Numbered from the stretch's first letter, positions 46,575 through 57,742 are shown. The stretch: 64,000 nt of DNA from Todiramphus chloris collaris (GCA_025345505.1 JANVCC010000135.1:124001-188000); one strand, 5' to 3'. Notes: generated by a model not told the origin, from the sequence alone. Program-made: numbers and translations.

Positions 46575-47128
46575 AGGGCAGTGATCATCTCCCTGTATTG
46601 GCACTGCTGAGGCCATGCCTCAAATCCTGGGTTCACTTTTGGGCCCCTCACTCCCAGAAGGACATCGAGGGGCTGGAGCATGGCCAGAGAAGGGCAATGG
46701 AGCTGGGGAAGGGGCTGGAGCACAAGTGTGGTGAGGAGGGGCTGAGGGACCTGGGATTGTTGAGGCTGTGGAAAAGGAGGCTCAGAGGAGACTTTCTGGC
46801 TCTTGATAACTCCCTGACAGAAGGTTGGAGCCAGGTGGGGGTCAGGCTCTTCTCCCAAGGAACAAGTGACAGGACAAGAGGAATCAGCCTCAAGTTGCAC
46901 CAGGGGAGGTTTAGATTGGACCTGAGAAACAATTTCTTCCCCACAAGGCTTGTCCAGGACTGTCCCAAGCTGCCCAGGGCAGTGGTGGAGTCCCCATCCC
47001 TGGAGGGGTTTCAAAGCTGTGGTGCTGAGGGACATGGGTTAGTGGTGCCCTGGCAGTGCTGGGGGAACAGTTGGACTTGATGATCTGAAAGGTCTCTTGC
47101 AACCAAAATGATTCTATGATTCTATGTC
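46575..47128 (+). mobile_element. CR1 LINE 3' fragment
   Basis: It runs from ATTGGCACTGCTGAGGCCAT through the typical 3' region to ATGATTCTATGATTCTATG. It is one of the better preserved copies of the main subfamily here. Confidence 0.92.
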
Positions 47129-47254
47129 TCATGTCCTTGTGCAACCCTTGGTCCCTGCCAGCCCCTTTCCTCAGTGTGCCCACACAGTGCCAGGCGGGCA
47201 CTCACTGGGAGCAGTTCTGGTCCCGCTCTGCCTGGTAGGGGGCACCTCCCAAGG

Positions 47255-47410
47255 AATAGTCTCAGGTCTAATCCTTGTCTTGATATTTGGGATTTAATCA
47301 ACACTGAAATAAGAAGCTTTTTTTTTTTTTGCATTTTTTTTTTCCTTCTAAGGCAGCGAAGAGCTTCAACTCGGTAGGAATTAATTTGCCTAATTAGCGT
47401 CTTTGGGAAG
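47255..47410. promoter_or_regulatory. AT-rich island with interrupted poly-T
   Basis: GATTTAATCAACACTGAAAT, then two T runs (about 47318-47329 and 47334-47343) and GAATTAATTTGCCTAATTAG. It is rich in TAAT cores and separated from the CR1 on its left by unique sequence. Confidence 0.3.
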
Positions 47411-47689
47411 CTCTTCCTCCTGCGCATGCCCCTGAGGGGGGATTTCTGGGCATGGGGACCCGCTGTGAAGTCTCTGCTTGGTGGGGTTCTGCCCAGACCC
47501 CCCCACCCCACCTGCCTGGGCCACACAGCCCTGCCTTGAGTCCCGCAGGATCCGACCCGGGGTGCAGCTGTAGAGCATCAGTTGGATGCCCATCGCCACG
47601 GTGTTACCCACGCGGTGCCGAGCCCGGCCGGCCACAGCGGGCACAGGAGCTGCAGGGCGGGGGGCTGGCCGGGGGGTGTGGGAGCGGGC

Positions 47690-48025
47690 GACTGACAGGG
47701 AAGATGAATGGTTTTAATCACACCGCTTACAGGGCACCATCTGAAGTTTCGTGTAAGTTATGATAGCGACAGTTTGCACGAAAATTGTATTTCCAGGCTT
47801 CATTGACTGGCTTAATGAGAATCTTTACGTGTCAGATATTAAATTAAGAAATTAAAGAGCTGTTTCGGTGTGTATAGACTCCTTCCCTCGCACTGAGCTG
47901 CTTCTTCCAGATCAATCAGGAACGCGCCTCTAGAAAAGATGGGAGAAGCCTTTGATTTTCCGTCACCGGGGAAGTGAATCTAATACGCGTTGGCACCTAA
48001 TTCATGTTTTATTAAAAGGCATGAG
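47690..48025. promoter_or_regulatory. Strongest candidate conserved non-coding element
   Basis: More than 300 bp of balanced, repeat-free sequence quite unlike the GC-rich flanks. It contains TGGTTTTAATCACACCGC, TATTAAATTAAGAAATTAAA, ACGAAAATTGTATTTCC, AATACGCGTTGGCAC and TTCATGTTTTATTAAAAGG. No long open frame, no splice-bounded exon and no hairpin typical of a microRNA. The sequence texture is that of developmental enhancers, but conservation cannot be tested here. Confidence 0.4.
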
Positions 48026-49099
48026 GTGGATGCTGCCGGCCCATGCCTCTGCCCGCTGCCCTCTCCCCGTGTCGCTGCAGGAGGAGGGAGCATCCCCATC
48101 TTCGCCATCCTCGAGTCTCTGTGCTGCCTGGCTGTCACAGCCTGTCCCAAATGCCACTGCCTGGAGCTCGGGTGATACTGGGCATCGAGAAGGTTCAGGG
48201 CACTGTGTGCCCGGGCCAGAGGGTTTTGCTCTGCTAGCCAGAGATTAAGATCAATTTGGAAATGCCCACGCTGGCATCACTAGGATGGAAAATATCACTG
48301 CTGTCCTGCTCTGCATCCTGGCTTTCGTGTCCATACTGGCCAAGTTTGACCTGAATTCACTGGTCATTTTGGTACTCCCTCCAGTCTTGCTGGAAATGTG
48401 CACTGGGCCAAAACCTCACCAACTGGTGGGGAACAGGGAAGATGTTGTGGCCATGGGGAGGGACTCGAATGGCTGGAGGATGTGGAGAGGGCCACTATCA
48501 CTGGCAGGCTCATTTTGCTCATGAACTAGAGCAAGATGGGGACAGTGAATCACTCAGTGCCATGCCACGGACACTGGAGATAAACACCCACCCAGGCATC
48601 CTGGAGAACAACACCCGGGGTAGGGACCCCTGGGATAAATGTCCCCATTCAGAGGCACCCAGGGACACTGGAGATGACCCCTGGGGCAGGGACATGCTGG
48701 GACACCAGTCAGCTCAGTGTGGTTGAGGAGGGAGTCCAACTGGGATGTCTCCTTGTTTCCCGATTCACCTTGGCCCTGCAACATGTCATGAATGAGCCGG
48801 GGGCCGTCTTGGTCCCTGCCACTGTCTCAGGTGTCCCCAGGAGGGGGACAGGGGCAACAGGCTCTCTCTGCTTGAGAGGATGCTCAGGTGAGCACTAAGC
48901 ACCGGTGGTTAGCATGTCTGGGTGGAGTCCTGCTGCCTGGGTGCTCTCCGAGTCCCCTCACTGCATCTCCACCTTCCAGAGTCGAAGGCGAGGAGGGGAA
49001 GGCTGTTGTTGCTGCAAAGTGTCTGTCATGGAAAGAAAAATCACACCTCCAGGCCCCTGAGCGTGCCATCTATCTTTGGCTCCCCGCGCCGGCCCCGGC

Positions 49100-49265
49100 T
49101 TCTCCTTGTGTGGGGAAAGTTTGAGTAAACAGCTTAATTTGGCACTAATATGAGCAGAGACATCGTTCGTGGTGTCAACTATTGATTTGCGTCCTTACGG
49201 CCCCATCCGTCATTTGGGCTTTTTCATTTTTTGATATTACAATGGGAAGGGATAAACCTCCCAGC
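49100..49265. promoter_or_regulatory. AT-rich island, candidate conserved element
   Basis: Contains AACAGCTTAATTTGGCACTAA, ATCGTTCGTGGTGTCAAC, CTATTGATTTGCG and TTTTTTGATATTACAATGGG. It is repeat-free and bounded by GC-rich DNA. Confidence 0.3.
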
Positions 49266-49614
49266 AGCTCTGGGCTGGGCTCACCATGCCCATCCCCAAG
49301 ACCCATGGCCAGGGACCCCTTGTCCCCACAGGGGGCTGGTCCCGGTGCCGTTAGTCCTCTCTCCACTGCCACTCACACTAGGACATATGTGGGTGCAAAG
49401 AGGGATGGGGGCGGGGGGGAGCTGGAGCCACAGTGACCCCTGCAAAGAGGACTGCCTACTGGGATTGCTGCAGGACCCTTGCCTGGCAGGATGGAGATGA
49501 TGTCAGGACTGGGATCCATCGGTGTCGTTGTCCCCAAGTGATGACCAGCTGGCCAAGGCGCCGTCACTGCCTGTGCCAGCCCACCCTGGCAGCTGGACAC
49601 CCCACTGGCCCTGC

Positions 49615-49830
49615 CTAAATGTCTCATTAAAGGGATTTGCGGGGCTGCCGAGCCGGGCTGTAATCTGGTGCTTCCCGTTCATTTGTTCCAGCGTCTCAGG
49701 CAGCCGGCAAAGGTCGTTGGATCTTTAATTACGCCGAGGCATGTGGCGGGCGCAGCGGGGAGGAAGAATGTCTGCGGTCGTCGGGCAGGCAGCCCGAGAG
49801 CGGCAAGCGCATCAGGCTAACGAGGGAAAT
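49615..49830. promoter_or_regulatory. Mixed AT/CpG island, candidate conserved element
   Basis: CTCATTAAAGGGATTTGCGG, GGATCTTTAATTACGCCGAG and a CpG-rich tail (GTGGCGGGCGCAGCGGGG). A homeobox-like TAATTA core lies inside. Confidence 0.3.
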
Positions 49831-50035
49831 GCTTTTTGCCCTCAGGAGCCTTGGCCAACCTGACAAGCCTTCCCTGTGTGGTGTTGTTGTGACCAGCCAG
49901 CCCATCCCCTGGCTGCCCAGTGACCACCGCCTTAGCTGGCATTGCCCCCTTCCTCCTCCTCCTCAGCAGGGCATCGCCCACCCTGCAGCCCCAGCCCAAT
50001 GCTGCTCACCTCCTTCCTGCTCATCCTGTGCTGTG

Positions 50036-50304
50036 GAACATGATAGGAAAAGAGGACACGGGCTTAAATTGTGCCAGGAGAGGTTTAGGTTGGACCTGAG
50101 GAATAATTTCTTCCCTGCAAGAGTTGTCCAGGGCTGTCCCAGGCTGCCCAGGGCAGGTGGAGTCCCTGTGATCCCTGGAAGGGTTTCAAAGCCATGGAGC
50201 TGTGGTGCTGAGGGACATGGGTTAGTGGTGCCCTGGCAGTGCTGGGGGAATGGTTGGACTCGATGATCTGTCTCTTCCAACCAAAATGATTGTATGGTTC
50301 TATA
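50036..50304 (+). mobile_element. CR1 LINE, short 3' end
   Basis: It starts at GATAGGAAAAGAGGACACGG and ends ATGATTGTATGGTTCTATAG. Only about 270 bp of the 3' end was inserted, with the same truncation zone as the copies at 57.5 and 58.5 kb. Confidence 0.9.
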
Positions 50305-50346
50305 GAAGCTGTGTGCACATGTACATACATCTGCCAGGGCTGAACA

Positions 50347-50381
50347 TGCGTGTGTGTGTGTGTGCGCGTGTGCGCGCTGTG
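50347..50381 (+). repeat. TG/CG dinucleotide microsatellite
   Basis: An alternating purine-pyrimidine run (TGCGTGTGTG...GCGCGTGTGCGCGC) that could adopt Z-DNA. A second, shorter TG run lies at 50432-50455. Confidence 0.9.
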
Positions 50382-50467
50382 CTCAAGCTTCTGGTGCTTC
50401 TCTTAGTGCTGAACACCCCCAGAATAAAGGGTGTGTGTGTCTGTGCTGTGTGTGTGCAGTGACCTGT

Positions 50468-50803
50468 GCCCAGTCTTTCAGTACTTCAAGGGGACCTGTC
50501 AGAAAGATGGGGACAGTTATCAGGGTCTGTTGTGGCAGGACAGGTGGGTGACGGTTTGAAACTAAAAGAGGGAGATTTAAACTCAATAGAAGGAAGACTT
50601 TTTGATGCTGAAGGAGGTGAGAGCCTGTCCCAGGTTTCCCAGAGAGGTGGCCAATGCCCCATATCCCTGGAACCATTCCGGGTGAGGCCGGGTGGGGCTC
50701 TGAGCAACCTGCTCTAGGTGCAGATGACCCTGCCCAGTGCAGGAAGGTTGGACTGCATGACCTTGGAAGGTCCCTTCCCACCAGAACCAGTCTATGATTG
50801 TAC
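50468..50803 (+). mobile_element. CR1 LINE 3' fragment, second subfamily
   Basis: GTCAGAAAGATGGGGACAG, GAAACTAAAAGAGGGAG and CAGAGAGGTGGCCAATGCC, with a short tail TCTATGATTGTAC. It lies right after another CR1 and a TG microsatellite, so this is a nested insertion hotspot. Confidence 0.88.
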
Positions 50804-51029
50804 ATCATCCGTGTTTGCACGTGTACCTCCCTGCTGTGTGCACAGGGGCTAAGGGATGGCTGTGCACGCTGCGTGTGAGCACACGTAGGTGAGCTCCCAT
50901 GAATGACAGACAGCTCAGTGCTTGCAGGACACAGTGAGTGTGTTGGCACCGAGCTGGGCCGTGCTGTTTTGTGCTGCTGGAGGGGGCTGGAGGATGCTGT
51001 GCCGTTGACAGGACTCCAAAGAGCAAGTG

Positions 51030-51160
51030 ACAGGAGGATGGGAAATAAAGAAAGTCAAACAATTATCCCTCCCCTTCGTTGCTCCGCCATGGTCATTAAT
51101 AGACTGTCATATCCCATGCTGACAGGTGAGGATCGGTGCCTGACACAGATTGACAGGGAA
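51030..51160. promoter_or_regulatory. Small AT-rich island
   Basis: GGAAATAAAGAAAGTCAAAC, CAATTATCCCTCCCC and GGTCATTAATAGACTGTCAT in repeat-free sequence. A candidate element by composition only. Confidence 0.25.
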
Positions 51161-51885
51161 TAAGGTGCTCCAGGGATGTGGTTTCGGGGTGACAGGCAGG
51201 GCTGGTGGCCGTTGCTGCTGCCTCCACCTGACCACATGCTCTGCTTGTTTGCAGCCGCCCCTGGGCCCCCACAGCCTGCAGAGAGGTGCCCGGGGAGGCT
51301 CAGCGATGGTGGGCAGTCCTCCCCACTGTCCCCCTGGGCTGCAGACCATGCTGGAGGGGTGCAGAGACCCTGCCAGCTTCCCTAAGGTGGCAAGGGTCCC
51401 TCCAGCCCCAGGGGTGCTCCTAGGGCTGGCTGCAGCCTGAGTGACAGCCTGTCATGTTAATGAGCCCCAATGCCAGGAGGGATCCCTGACACCCGAAGCC
51501 ACCTCCTCGGGCTGTCCCTGGGGGCTCACCAACTTCTAGCACTGCTGGGGAAGGTCTGGGGCCAGCACAGGGCTGACAATGATGCCATCTTTTCTCCTGA
51601 ACGCCTATGGAAAGTTGCCTGGGTTTGCCCAACCCCAGCAGTTTTAGTGCACCAATTGTCCTGGAAAACATGAGGGCTCCAGGAGATGCAGTCCATGCTC
51701 CCCAACATGCAGGGTCACGCTGCCTGCCCATACCCGTGAGGACCAGTAGCACCCAGGAGCCTCCCTTGACTGGCCCCAGCCATCCTGGGCAGGGCAGAAG
51801 GGGATGGAGAAAGGATGAGCCTGGGCAGGGCTGGAGACCACAGTGGGCACTGGGCACCCAACACTGATTCTGGAGCACCCTTGTC

Positions 51886-52140
51886 ATGCCTCAGGATCAT
51901 CCTCCTGCCTCAGCACGAGTATTATGGAGCATCCTTCTGCCTCAGTCCCACCACTTCTGCAGCATCCTTCTGCCTTAGCCCATCACTTCTGGAGCAACCT
52001 TTACCTCGGCATCACCATTTTCAAAGCATCCTCCTGCCTCAGTCCTACCATTTCTGAAGCATCCTCCTGATTCAGCACCAGCATTTCTGTAGCATTTTCT
52101 CACCTCAGCACCAGAATTTCTGGAGCATCCTCTGCAGCAT
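51886..52140. repeat. Diverged minisatellite, about 38-bp unit
   Basis: Around seven imperfect units of the form TTTCTGGAGCATCCTCCTG CCTCAGCACCA, differing by substitutions and small indels. Open frames across it are repeat artefacts. Confidence 0.8.
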
Positions 52141-52184
52141 CACTGCAGCTGAGCCCCTGGTGCCAGCTCCAGTTCCCACTCCTG

Positions 52185-52365
52185 CCTTTGTAATAACAAG
52201 GGACCTTTATTCTGTGTTCTCCCTTCCTCCCACACCTCTGTTCATTCACTCCCTTTAAGACACACGCCTAATCCGCTTGTTAGCCTATCCCTTCATCTAA
52301 AACCAATATGCAGCTGAATGCCGGAGATAATTAATTGATCAATTAGATAGAGAACTGCCTGTGCT
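52185..52365. promoter_or_regulatory. AT-rich island, candidate conserved element
   Basis: CCTTTGTAATAACAAGGGACC (an imperfect inverted repeat), ACCTTTATTCTGTG, TCTAAAACCAATATGCAGC and the ATTA-dense GATAATTAATTGATCAATTAG. It follows the minisatellite directly. Confidence 0.35.
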
Positions 52366-52597
52366 TGCAGCACCTCACGCACGTGCCAGCCCCCCTGCCA
52401 GCACGATTCCCCAGCCCACGTCCCCTGCCTGTGCGAGTGGGTGCTGCCATTCACACCTGGCTGTGCTCGGTGTGCACACCCTGCCACACACACTATCAGA
52501 GGGTGCTGAGCAATGGTGCTGAGCTCGGGGTGGTACACACTGCTCCTGCATCCCCTCCTATCTCCAGCATCCTGCTTCCTGCCCTAATTTGCTCCGC

Positions 52598-53391
52598 AGC
52601 TGCATGGGCTGAGCCCAATGGGATGAGGTTCAACAAGGTCAAGGGCCGGGATCTGCCCTTGGGCCACAACAACCCCCTGCGATGCTCCAGGCTGGGGCAG
52701 AGCGGCTGGAAAGTGCTCAGTGGGAAAGGCCCTGGGCTTGTTGGTCAGCAGCTGGCTAAATATGAGCCAGAAAAAGCCAAGAAGGCCACCAGCATCCTGG
52801 CTTGTGTCAGCACCAGTGTGGCCAGCAGGACTAGGGCAGGAATCCTCCTCCTGGCCTGGGCACTGGGGACACCACACCTTGAATCCTGGGTTCAGTTTTA
52901 GGTCCTTCACATCCAGGACATTGAGGGGCTGGAGTGTGTCCAGAGAAGGGCAATGAAGTTAGGGAAGGGTCTAGAGCACAAGTCTGGTGAGGAGTGGCTG
53001 AGGGACCTGGGCTTCTTTAGTCTGTAGAAAAGAAGGTTCAGAGGAGACCTTCTGGCTTTTGCCAAATCCTTGACAGGAGGTTGGAGGTGGGTGGGGTTGG
53101 TCTCTGCTCCCAAGGAACAAGTGACAGGACAAGAGGAACTGGCCTCAAGTTGCACCAGGGGAGGTTTAGGTTGGAGCTGAGGAACAATTTCTTCCCCTCC
53201 AGGATCATCCAGGCCTGTCCCAGGCTGCACAGAGCAGTGGTGGAGTCCCCCTCCCTGGAGGGGTTTCAAAGCTGTGGAGCTGTGGTGCTGAGGGACATGG
53301 GTTAGTGGTGCCCTGGCAGTGCTGGGGGATTGGTTGAGCTTGATGATCTGAAAGGTCTCTTGCAACCAAAATGATTCTATGATTCTATGAC
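52598..53391 (+). mobile_element. CR1 LINE 3' fragment, longest copy in the non-genic half
   Basis: About 790 bp, starting at CATGGGCTGAGCCCAATGGG and ending ATGATTCTATGATTCTATGA. It covers the same part as the ARAP3-intron copy at 6.3-7.1 kb, and the two share most words. Confidence 0.92.
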
Positions 53392-53710
53392 GCACCTGCA
53401 GGTATCCCACGTGAGGCAACAGGCCAGAAGGCAGATGACCACGGGGCATTGGAAGCTCACGGGGCTGGGGCCAGCCTGCCTGGCACAGAGACACAGCCCG
53501 TTGGCGAGTGCTGCCATGCAACGGGGCTGCCAATTCACTGATCCCCACCCCCAGCCCAGGCTGGATGTGGGTAAGGGATGGGCCACCTTGTCACTGTGAC
53601 ACTGAAAAGCTAGGGAGTGCCCACTCTGCTTCCTGGCAGGGTATGAATGCTCCAAATCCTACCAGGGGCTCCTGCCTGCCTGATCAGGACACTGACTGCT
53701 GGGCACTGTG

Positions 53711-53915
53711 TGGGTGCCCCCCAACTTCCCTCTCCCCCTGGGTGCTGCTGTGCCTGGGTGCCCCCCAACCATCTTCAAGCACGGGGTGGGATGCCAAGGG
53801 ACAAGGGGGTCCCAGATGGCAGGTTGGGTGTCCCCAACCATCCCAGAGCATGGGGTGGGATGCTGAGCACCCAGGGGGTCCCAGCAGGCAGGGTGGGTGC
53901 CCCAGCATGTGGGGA
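53711..53915. repeat. Diverged minisatellite, about 65-bp unit
   Basis: Three or so copies built from GGGTGCCCCCCAACCATC, GAGCATGGGGTGGGATGC and AGGGGGTCCCAG. Confidence 0.75.
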
Positions 53916-53999
53916 GGGGGGACAGGCAGGGCTGCGGGGGAAGCAGGGTGCCGCAGGGAAGTAAATAATGCAGCAAACCCATGTCTACCAACCCCCTCC

Positions 54000-54275
54000 T
54001 CCACAGGCTTTGAAAAGCAACACATTACCCTGATCTCCAGACATGAGTTTTTGTCACCAAACAGGGTGATGAGGAGACTTTGAAGCAAATACAAACACCG
54101 GGAAAGGGAATACATAAGAAGAGAGTCGCGTGTTCTCTTCAGAAAACAATTGCGGTGTCAACTACGTGGAGCAGCTCCGTGGAGGGGGAGCTGCTAACCA
54201 GGAACCTGACAGCCCCAAACGCTGGGAAATTATCATCAAAATCAAGAAATTCTCCCTCCACTGACAGTGCCCTGT
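54000..54275. promoter_or_regulatory. AT-rich island, candidate conserved element
   Basis: Contains AGCAACACATTACCCTG, GAGACTTTGAAGCAAATACA, AAAACAATTGCGGTGTCAAC and GGAAATTATCATCAAAATC. Repeat-free, with a sharp edge to the GC-rich minisatellite-like block on the right. Confidence 0.3.
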
Positions 54276-54419
54276 CACCACAAGGAGCCCAGGGTGCCCC
54301 CTCCCCTCCTCCCCTCGCACCTCACATTGCCCCGGGTGCCGCACGTGCCCCCAGCCCTGTGCCCTGCTGGGTCCCTTGCAGTGGCATCACCGTCCCCAGC
54401 GTCCCTGAGCCCACTCGTG

Positions 54420-55600
54420 CTTTGCGTGAAGCCTGCAAAGTGCATGCCTTGCACGCGTGCTCCGGCCTTGCACGTGCACGCTTGTGGCCCGCGAGCAGGT
54501 GGCTGGCACACCTTGTACCCGTGCTTGTGCCTCGCACGCACCTCCTGCTTCACCCGTCTGCTCACCCCTTGCCCAGGCACTCCCCTCACCTTGCACGATC
54601 TCCCCTTGCACACTCACCCCCTGCACACACTGGGACACCCCCTCGTGCCCCACGCTCATCGCTCGCACCTTGCACGTCTCACACGCTTGCCCTCCGCAGT
54701 CCTACCCGTGCCCTGCCTGTGTGTTCCCCTTCCCCCTGCCATCCTCCTTGAAGCAGCATAAATAAATATATATCTGTATATGTATATAAAGGCAGCGCTA
54801 TATATAGCAGGGAAGATGTTATCAGTTGGTGGCAGGTCCCTCTCTGCGGCTGCCAGCTCCTGCTGGGTTTTGCGTGGGCATTTAAGGTGCCTTGGTAATT
54901 TGGGTGGGTTTTTTGTGTGCGTGTGTGCCTGTCTGTCTGTCTGTCTGTCTGTCTGCCTCCCTTTGAGCTGGGTCCTGGTAGTGTGATCTGTGTGGGAAAG
55001 GCCACCAGTGATGTGTCCTCATGGAGCTCAAGGTGGTCACTTGGAGCCCCTGCACCCTCTCGGGGAGCCAGGGAAGGGCTGTCCCTGAAGGCAGAGCTGG
55101 CACTGTGAGGGTCTTGTGGGGGTCCTGCCACAAGGACCCCCGGGAGCTTGGAGGGAAGAAGGGGGGGCACCTCTGTGTATCACAGAGTTGCCTCCTCACC
55201 TTCAGATACACGTGCACTAATATTCTGCACGTGCACTCCTGCCCTGCGCACACTTGCCGCACGTGCACACTCACCCCCTGCACGAGCACTCTGCTCACAA
55301 CTGGCACAAGCACTCCCACCCTGCTCACAACTGGCACAAGCACTCCCACCCTGCTCACGCTCATCCTCACACGAGCAGTCCCACCCTGCTCACACTCACC
55401 CCAGCATGAGTGTTCCCACCCCGTTCCCACATGCTCTGTACACACCCTCCAGCCCTGCACGCTTTGTACACTTAAACCTTGCACACCCGCTCACCTCTCA
55501 GGCCCTGCCCATCCGCTCACACCCTGCCCACGTGCTCTCCCTCATGCCCCTGCTCGTGCCTTGCACATGTGCGTCCTGGTGCAACCCCGCTTCAACAGTC
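54420..55600. repeat. CAC/GCAC-rich imperfect repeat tract
   Basis: A long stretch dominated by variants of CTTGCACACTCACCC. It includes a perfect 30-bp tandem duplication at 55291-55320 and 55321-55350 (unit begins CTGCTCACAACTGGCACAAG). It explains the very long open frames on the plus strand here, whose products are only Pro/His/Ser/Thr low complexity. Confidence 0.75.
54929..54958 (+). repeat. TCTG tetranucleotide microsatellite
   Basis: Six or seven consecutive CTGT units. Confidence 0.95.
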
Positions 55601-55844
55601 CCCAAACATATTTCTTCCCGTTCCCACAGCTCCAGGCATTTTTCACCCCTTTCTGCACATGCAGACCCCAAAACCTTGCTCACAGCCCCACCCCACTGCC
55701 CCCAGCACCCACCAGGGACCCACCAGGGCACAGGGCTGGGAGCACAGTGCAGACTTGGGCATGCTGCAGACCTGGGCTTGCTGCCTCACTCCCCTCCACA
55801 TCCCTGCAGACACCTCTCTGCGTTCCCTCCTTCCCATTCTGCTC

Positions 55845-55883
55845 TCCATCCATCCATCCATCCATCCATCCATCCATCCATCT
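55845..55883 (+). repeat. CATC tetranucleotide microsatellite
   Basis: About nine perfect CATC units, set in a longer pyrimidine-rich tract that continues to about 56.18 kb (CCCTCCTTCCCTCC-type). Confidence 0.95.
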
Positions 55884-56189
55884 GCCTGACACCTGCCTGC
55901 GCTTGGTGCTGGGCACCCTTCTCCTCCCTCTTTATCTCTGGCTCCCAGCTGCTTCTCGCCCCTCCCCGCTGCTCCCTCCATCCCTCCTTCTCCCCATCCC
56001 TCGCTCCTGCAGCCTCCCGCCACGGTTATCGCTCCCTCGCACACATCCTCCTTCCCTCCTTCCCTCCCTCCCTCTGCTCATCCTTTCGCCCCTCTCACGC
56101 ACTCTCCTTCCTTTCCTCCTCCACCGCTCATCCCCTCCATCCCCAGATTTCTTTCCTTTCCATCCCTCCCTCCATCCATCACCTCGCCC

Positions 56190-56700
56190 GGGCACTTCGC
56201 AACCCAGCCTCACGGCCACCGCCCCACCCAGCCGCCCTTGTCCCCGCATCCCCCCTCACTCACGTGGCCCCTCAGCCCCTCGACGTCTCCTCCGTGTCCC
56301 GTTTTTACCCCGGCTGCCGCAGCCTTTAAAGTTTCCATCAGCGCTCGGCTGGGAGAGGCGGGGAAGGCTGCACCTCCCGCTCCCAGCCCCGCCACGCGGC
56401 GCTGCCACTCCGAGCGCTCCCGCCTTATAAATTTTACATTATTACCCTCTTTAAAGTATATAAAATAACTATTCATAAATTATTGAGGGGAAATTTAAAA
56501 TACTACAAATGTTTATAAATGTTTATCAAGAGGTCTTCAGAAGCGAGCGAGCGGAGCCGGAGTGACTTCCCACGGCTGGCAGGAGCGTGGCAGCCACCCT
56601 GCCCCTGCCCGCGGGGGGATTTTCGTGGGACCACCAGAAGATCATCGACGCGGGCTCCCCCAGATGCTTTAATTCATGTCCCTGAGGATGGCGAAGAATA
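56190..56700. promoter_or_regulatory. CpG-rich block joined to an AT-rich element, possible minus-strand promoter
   Basis: CpGs are frequent from 56.19 to 56.42 kb. At the boundary the minus strand reads ATTTATAAGGCGGGAGCG (TATA-like at about 56426), followed by GC-rich sequence, which is a classic TATA-plus-CpG arrangement. To the right lies AT-rich DNA (56.42-56.53 kb) with ATTCATAAATTATTG. The block contains the 12-mer CAGCGCTCGGCT at 56339-56350. No coding exon is recognised downstream on the minus strand, so an unannotated non-coding transcript or an enhancer are both possible. Confidence 0.35.
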
Positions 56701-56822
56701 AATTATCCTCAGTGAGCTGTCTCCTTCTGCCAGCAGAGCTCTGCGTCCGGGCAGCTCCGGCTCTTCCCATTGCCTGCCACTGTGTGACCCAGCTCTGGGG
56801 CTGCCCCTGGGCAAGGGCAGAT

Positions 56823-57105
56823 GGTCTGCCCTGCTGGGGATGTGTCCTGCTTTGCTGGGGACACAGCCTGACCTGCTGGGGACATGCCCTGCTCTGCTGG
56901 GGACATGTTCTGCCCCAGGGAGGACATATCCTCCCTGCTGGGGACATATCCTGCCCTGCTAGGGATGTGTCCTGCCCTGCTGGAGATCTGTCGTGCCCTG
57001 CTAGGGATACATCCTTCCGCACTGGGGACACATTCTACCTTGCTGGGGACATGTCCTCTCTATCCTGGGGAGATGTCCTGTTGCACTGGGGATGTGTCCT
57101 GTTCC
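56823..57105. repeat. Minisatellite, about 22-bp unit
   Basis: Twelve or so imperfect copies of CTGCTGGGGACATGTCCTGC. Every frame stays open through much of it, producing periodic peptides that are not genes. Confidence 0.88.
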
Positions 57106-57484
57106 TCAGCCCAATGCCTGCTGTGTGCTCAGGTCACAGGCTGGCTTGGGGTCCACAGCAAGAGACCCAGTGGTGCTGCCAGCACTGCCTGGTTGGTGCT
57201 GGTGCCTCCACTGCTGCTGGAACCCTGCAGTGCTGTGGAAGAAGTGGTGTGGTGTCACCAAACCACGCCAGGATGCTGGTGGCAGGCAGGTGGGACTGTG
57301 TGGGATCCTGCACACCCTCTGCTCCTCTTCTGGAGGGGGTCCATCCAGGATCCAGGGCTTGCCCATGGGCAGGGTGTTGTTGCCAGCTGGGTCCCTGGAG
57401 CTGGGCTCTGCCAAACTGCCTGCCCAGGGAAAGACCAGTGACTAGGACAGCGACATCCCCATCAAAGACAATGTTCCCCTTAGC

Positions 57485-57742
57485 AGTAAGATAAGAGGAA
57501 TGGGCCTCAAGTTGCATGAGGGGAGGTTTAAGTTGGAAATGAAGGACAGTTTCTTCCCCACAAGGGTTATCCAGGCTGCCCAGGGCAGTGGTGGAGTCCC
57601 CATCCCTGGAGGGGTTTGAAAGCCATGGAGCTGTGGTGCTGAGGGACATGGGTTAGTGGTGCCCTGGCAGTGCTGGGGGAACAGTTGGACTTGATGATCT
57701 TAAAGGTCTTTTCCAACCTAAACTATTCTACGATTCTCTAAG
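57485..57742 (+). mobile_element. CR1 LINE, short 3' end
   Basis: It starts at AGATAAGAGGAATGGGCCTC and ends at ATTCTACGATTCTC. Confidence 0.9.

Noticed and set aside
55021-56430. Very long plus-strand open frames (up to 469 codons)
   Set aside because: They run through CAC-rich, CATC and pyrimidine tracts that lack stops by composition. Products are low-complexity Pro/Ser/His with no domain, and overlapping frames are equally open.
56210-56476. 88-codon minus-strand frame beginning MNSYFIYF as a small gene
   Set aside because: It spans the AT-rich to CpG-rich border, has no recognisable domain, and is better explained by a regulatory element.
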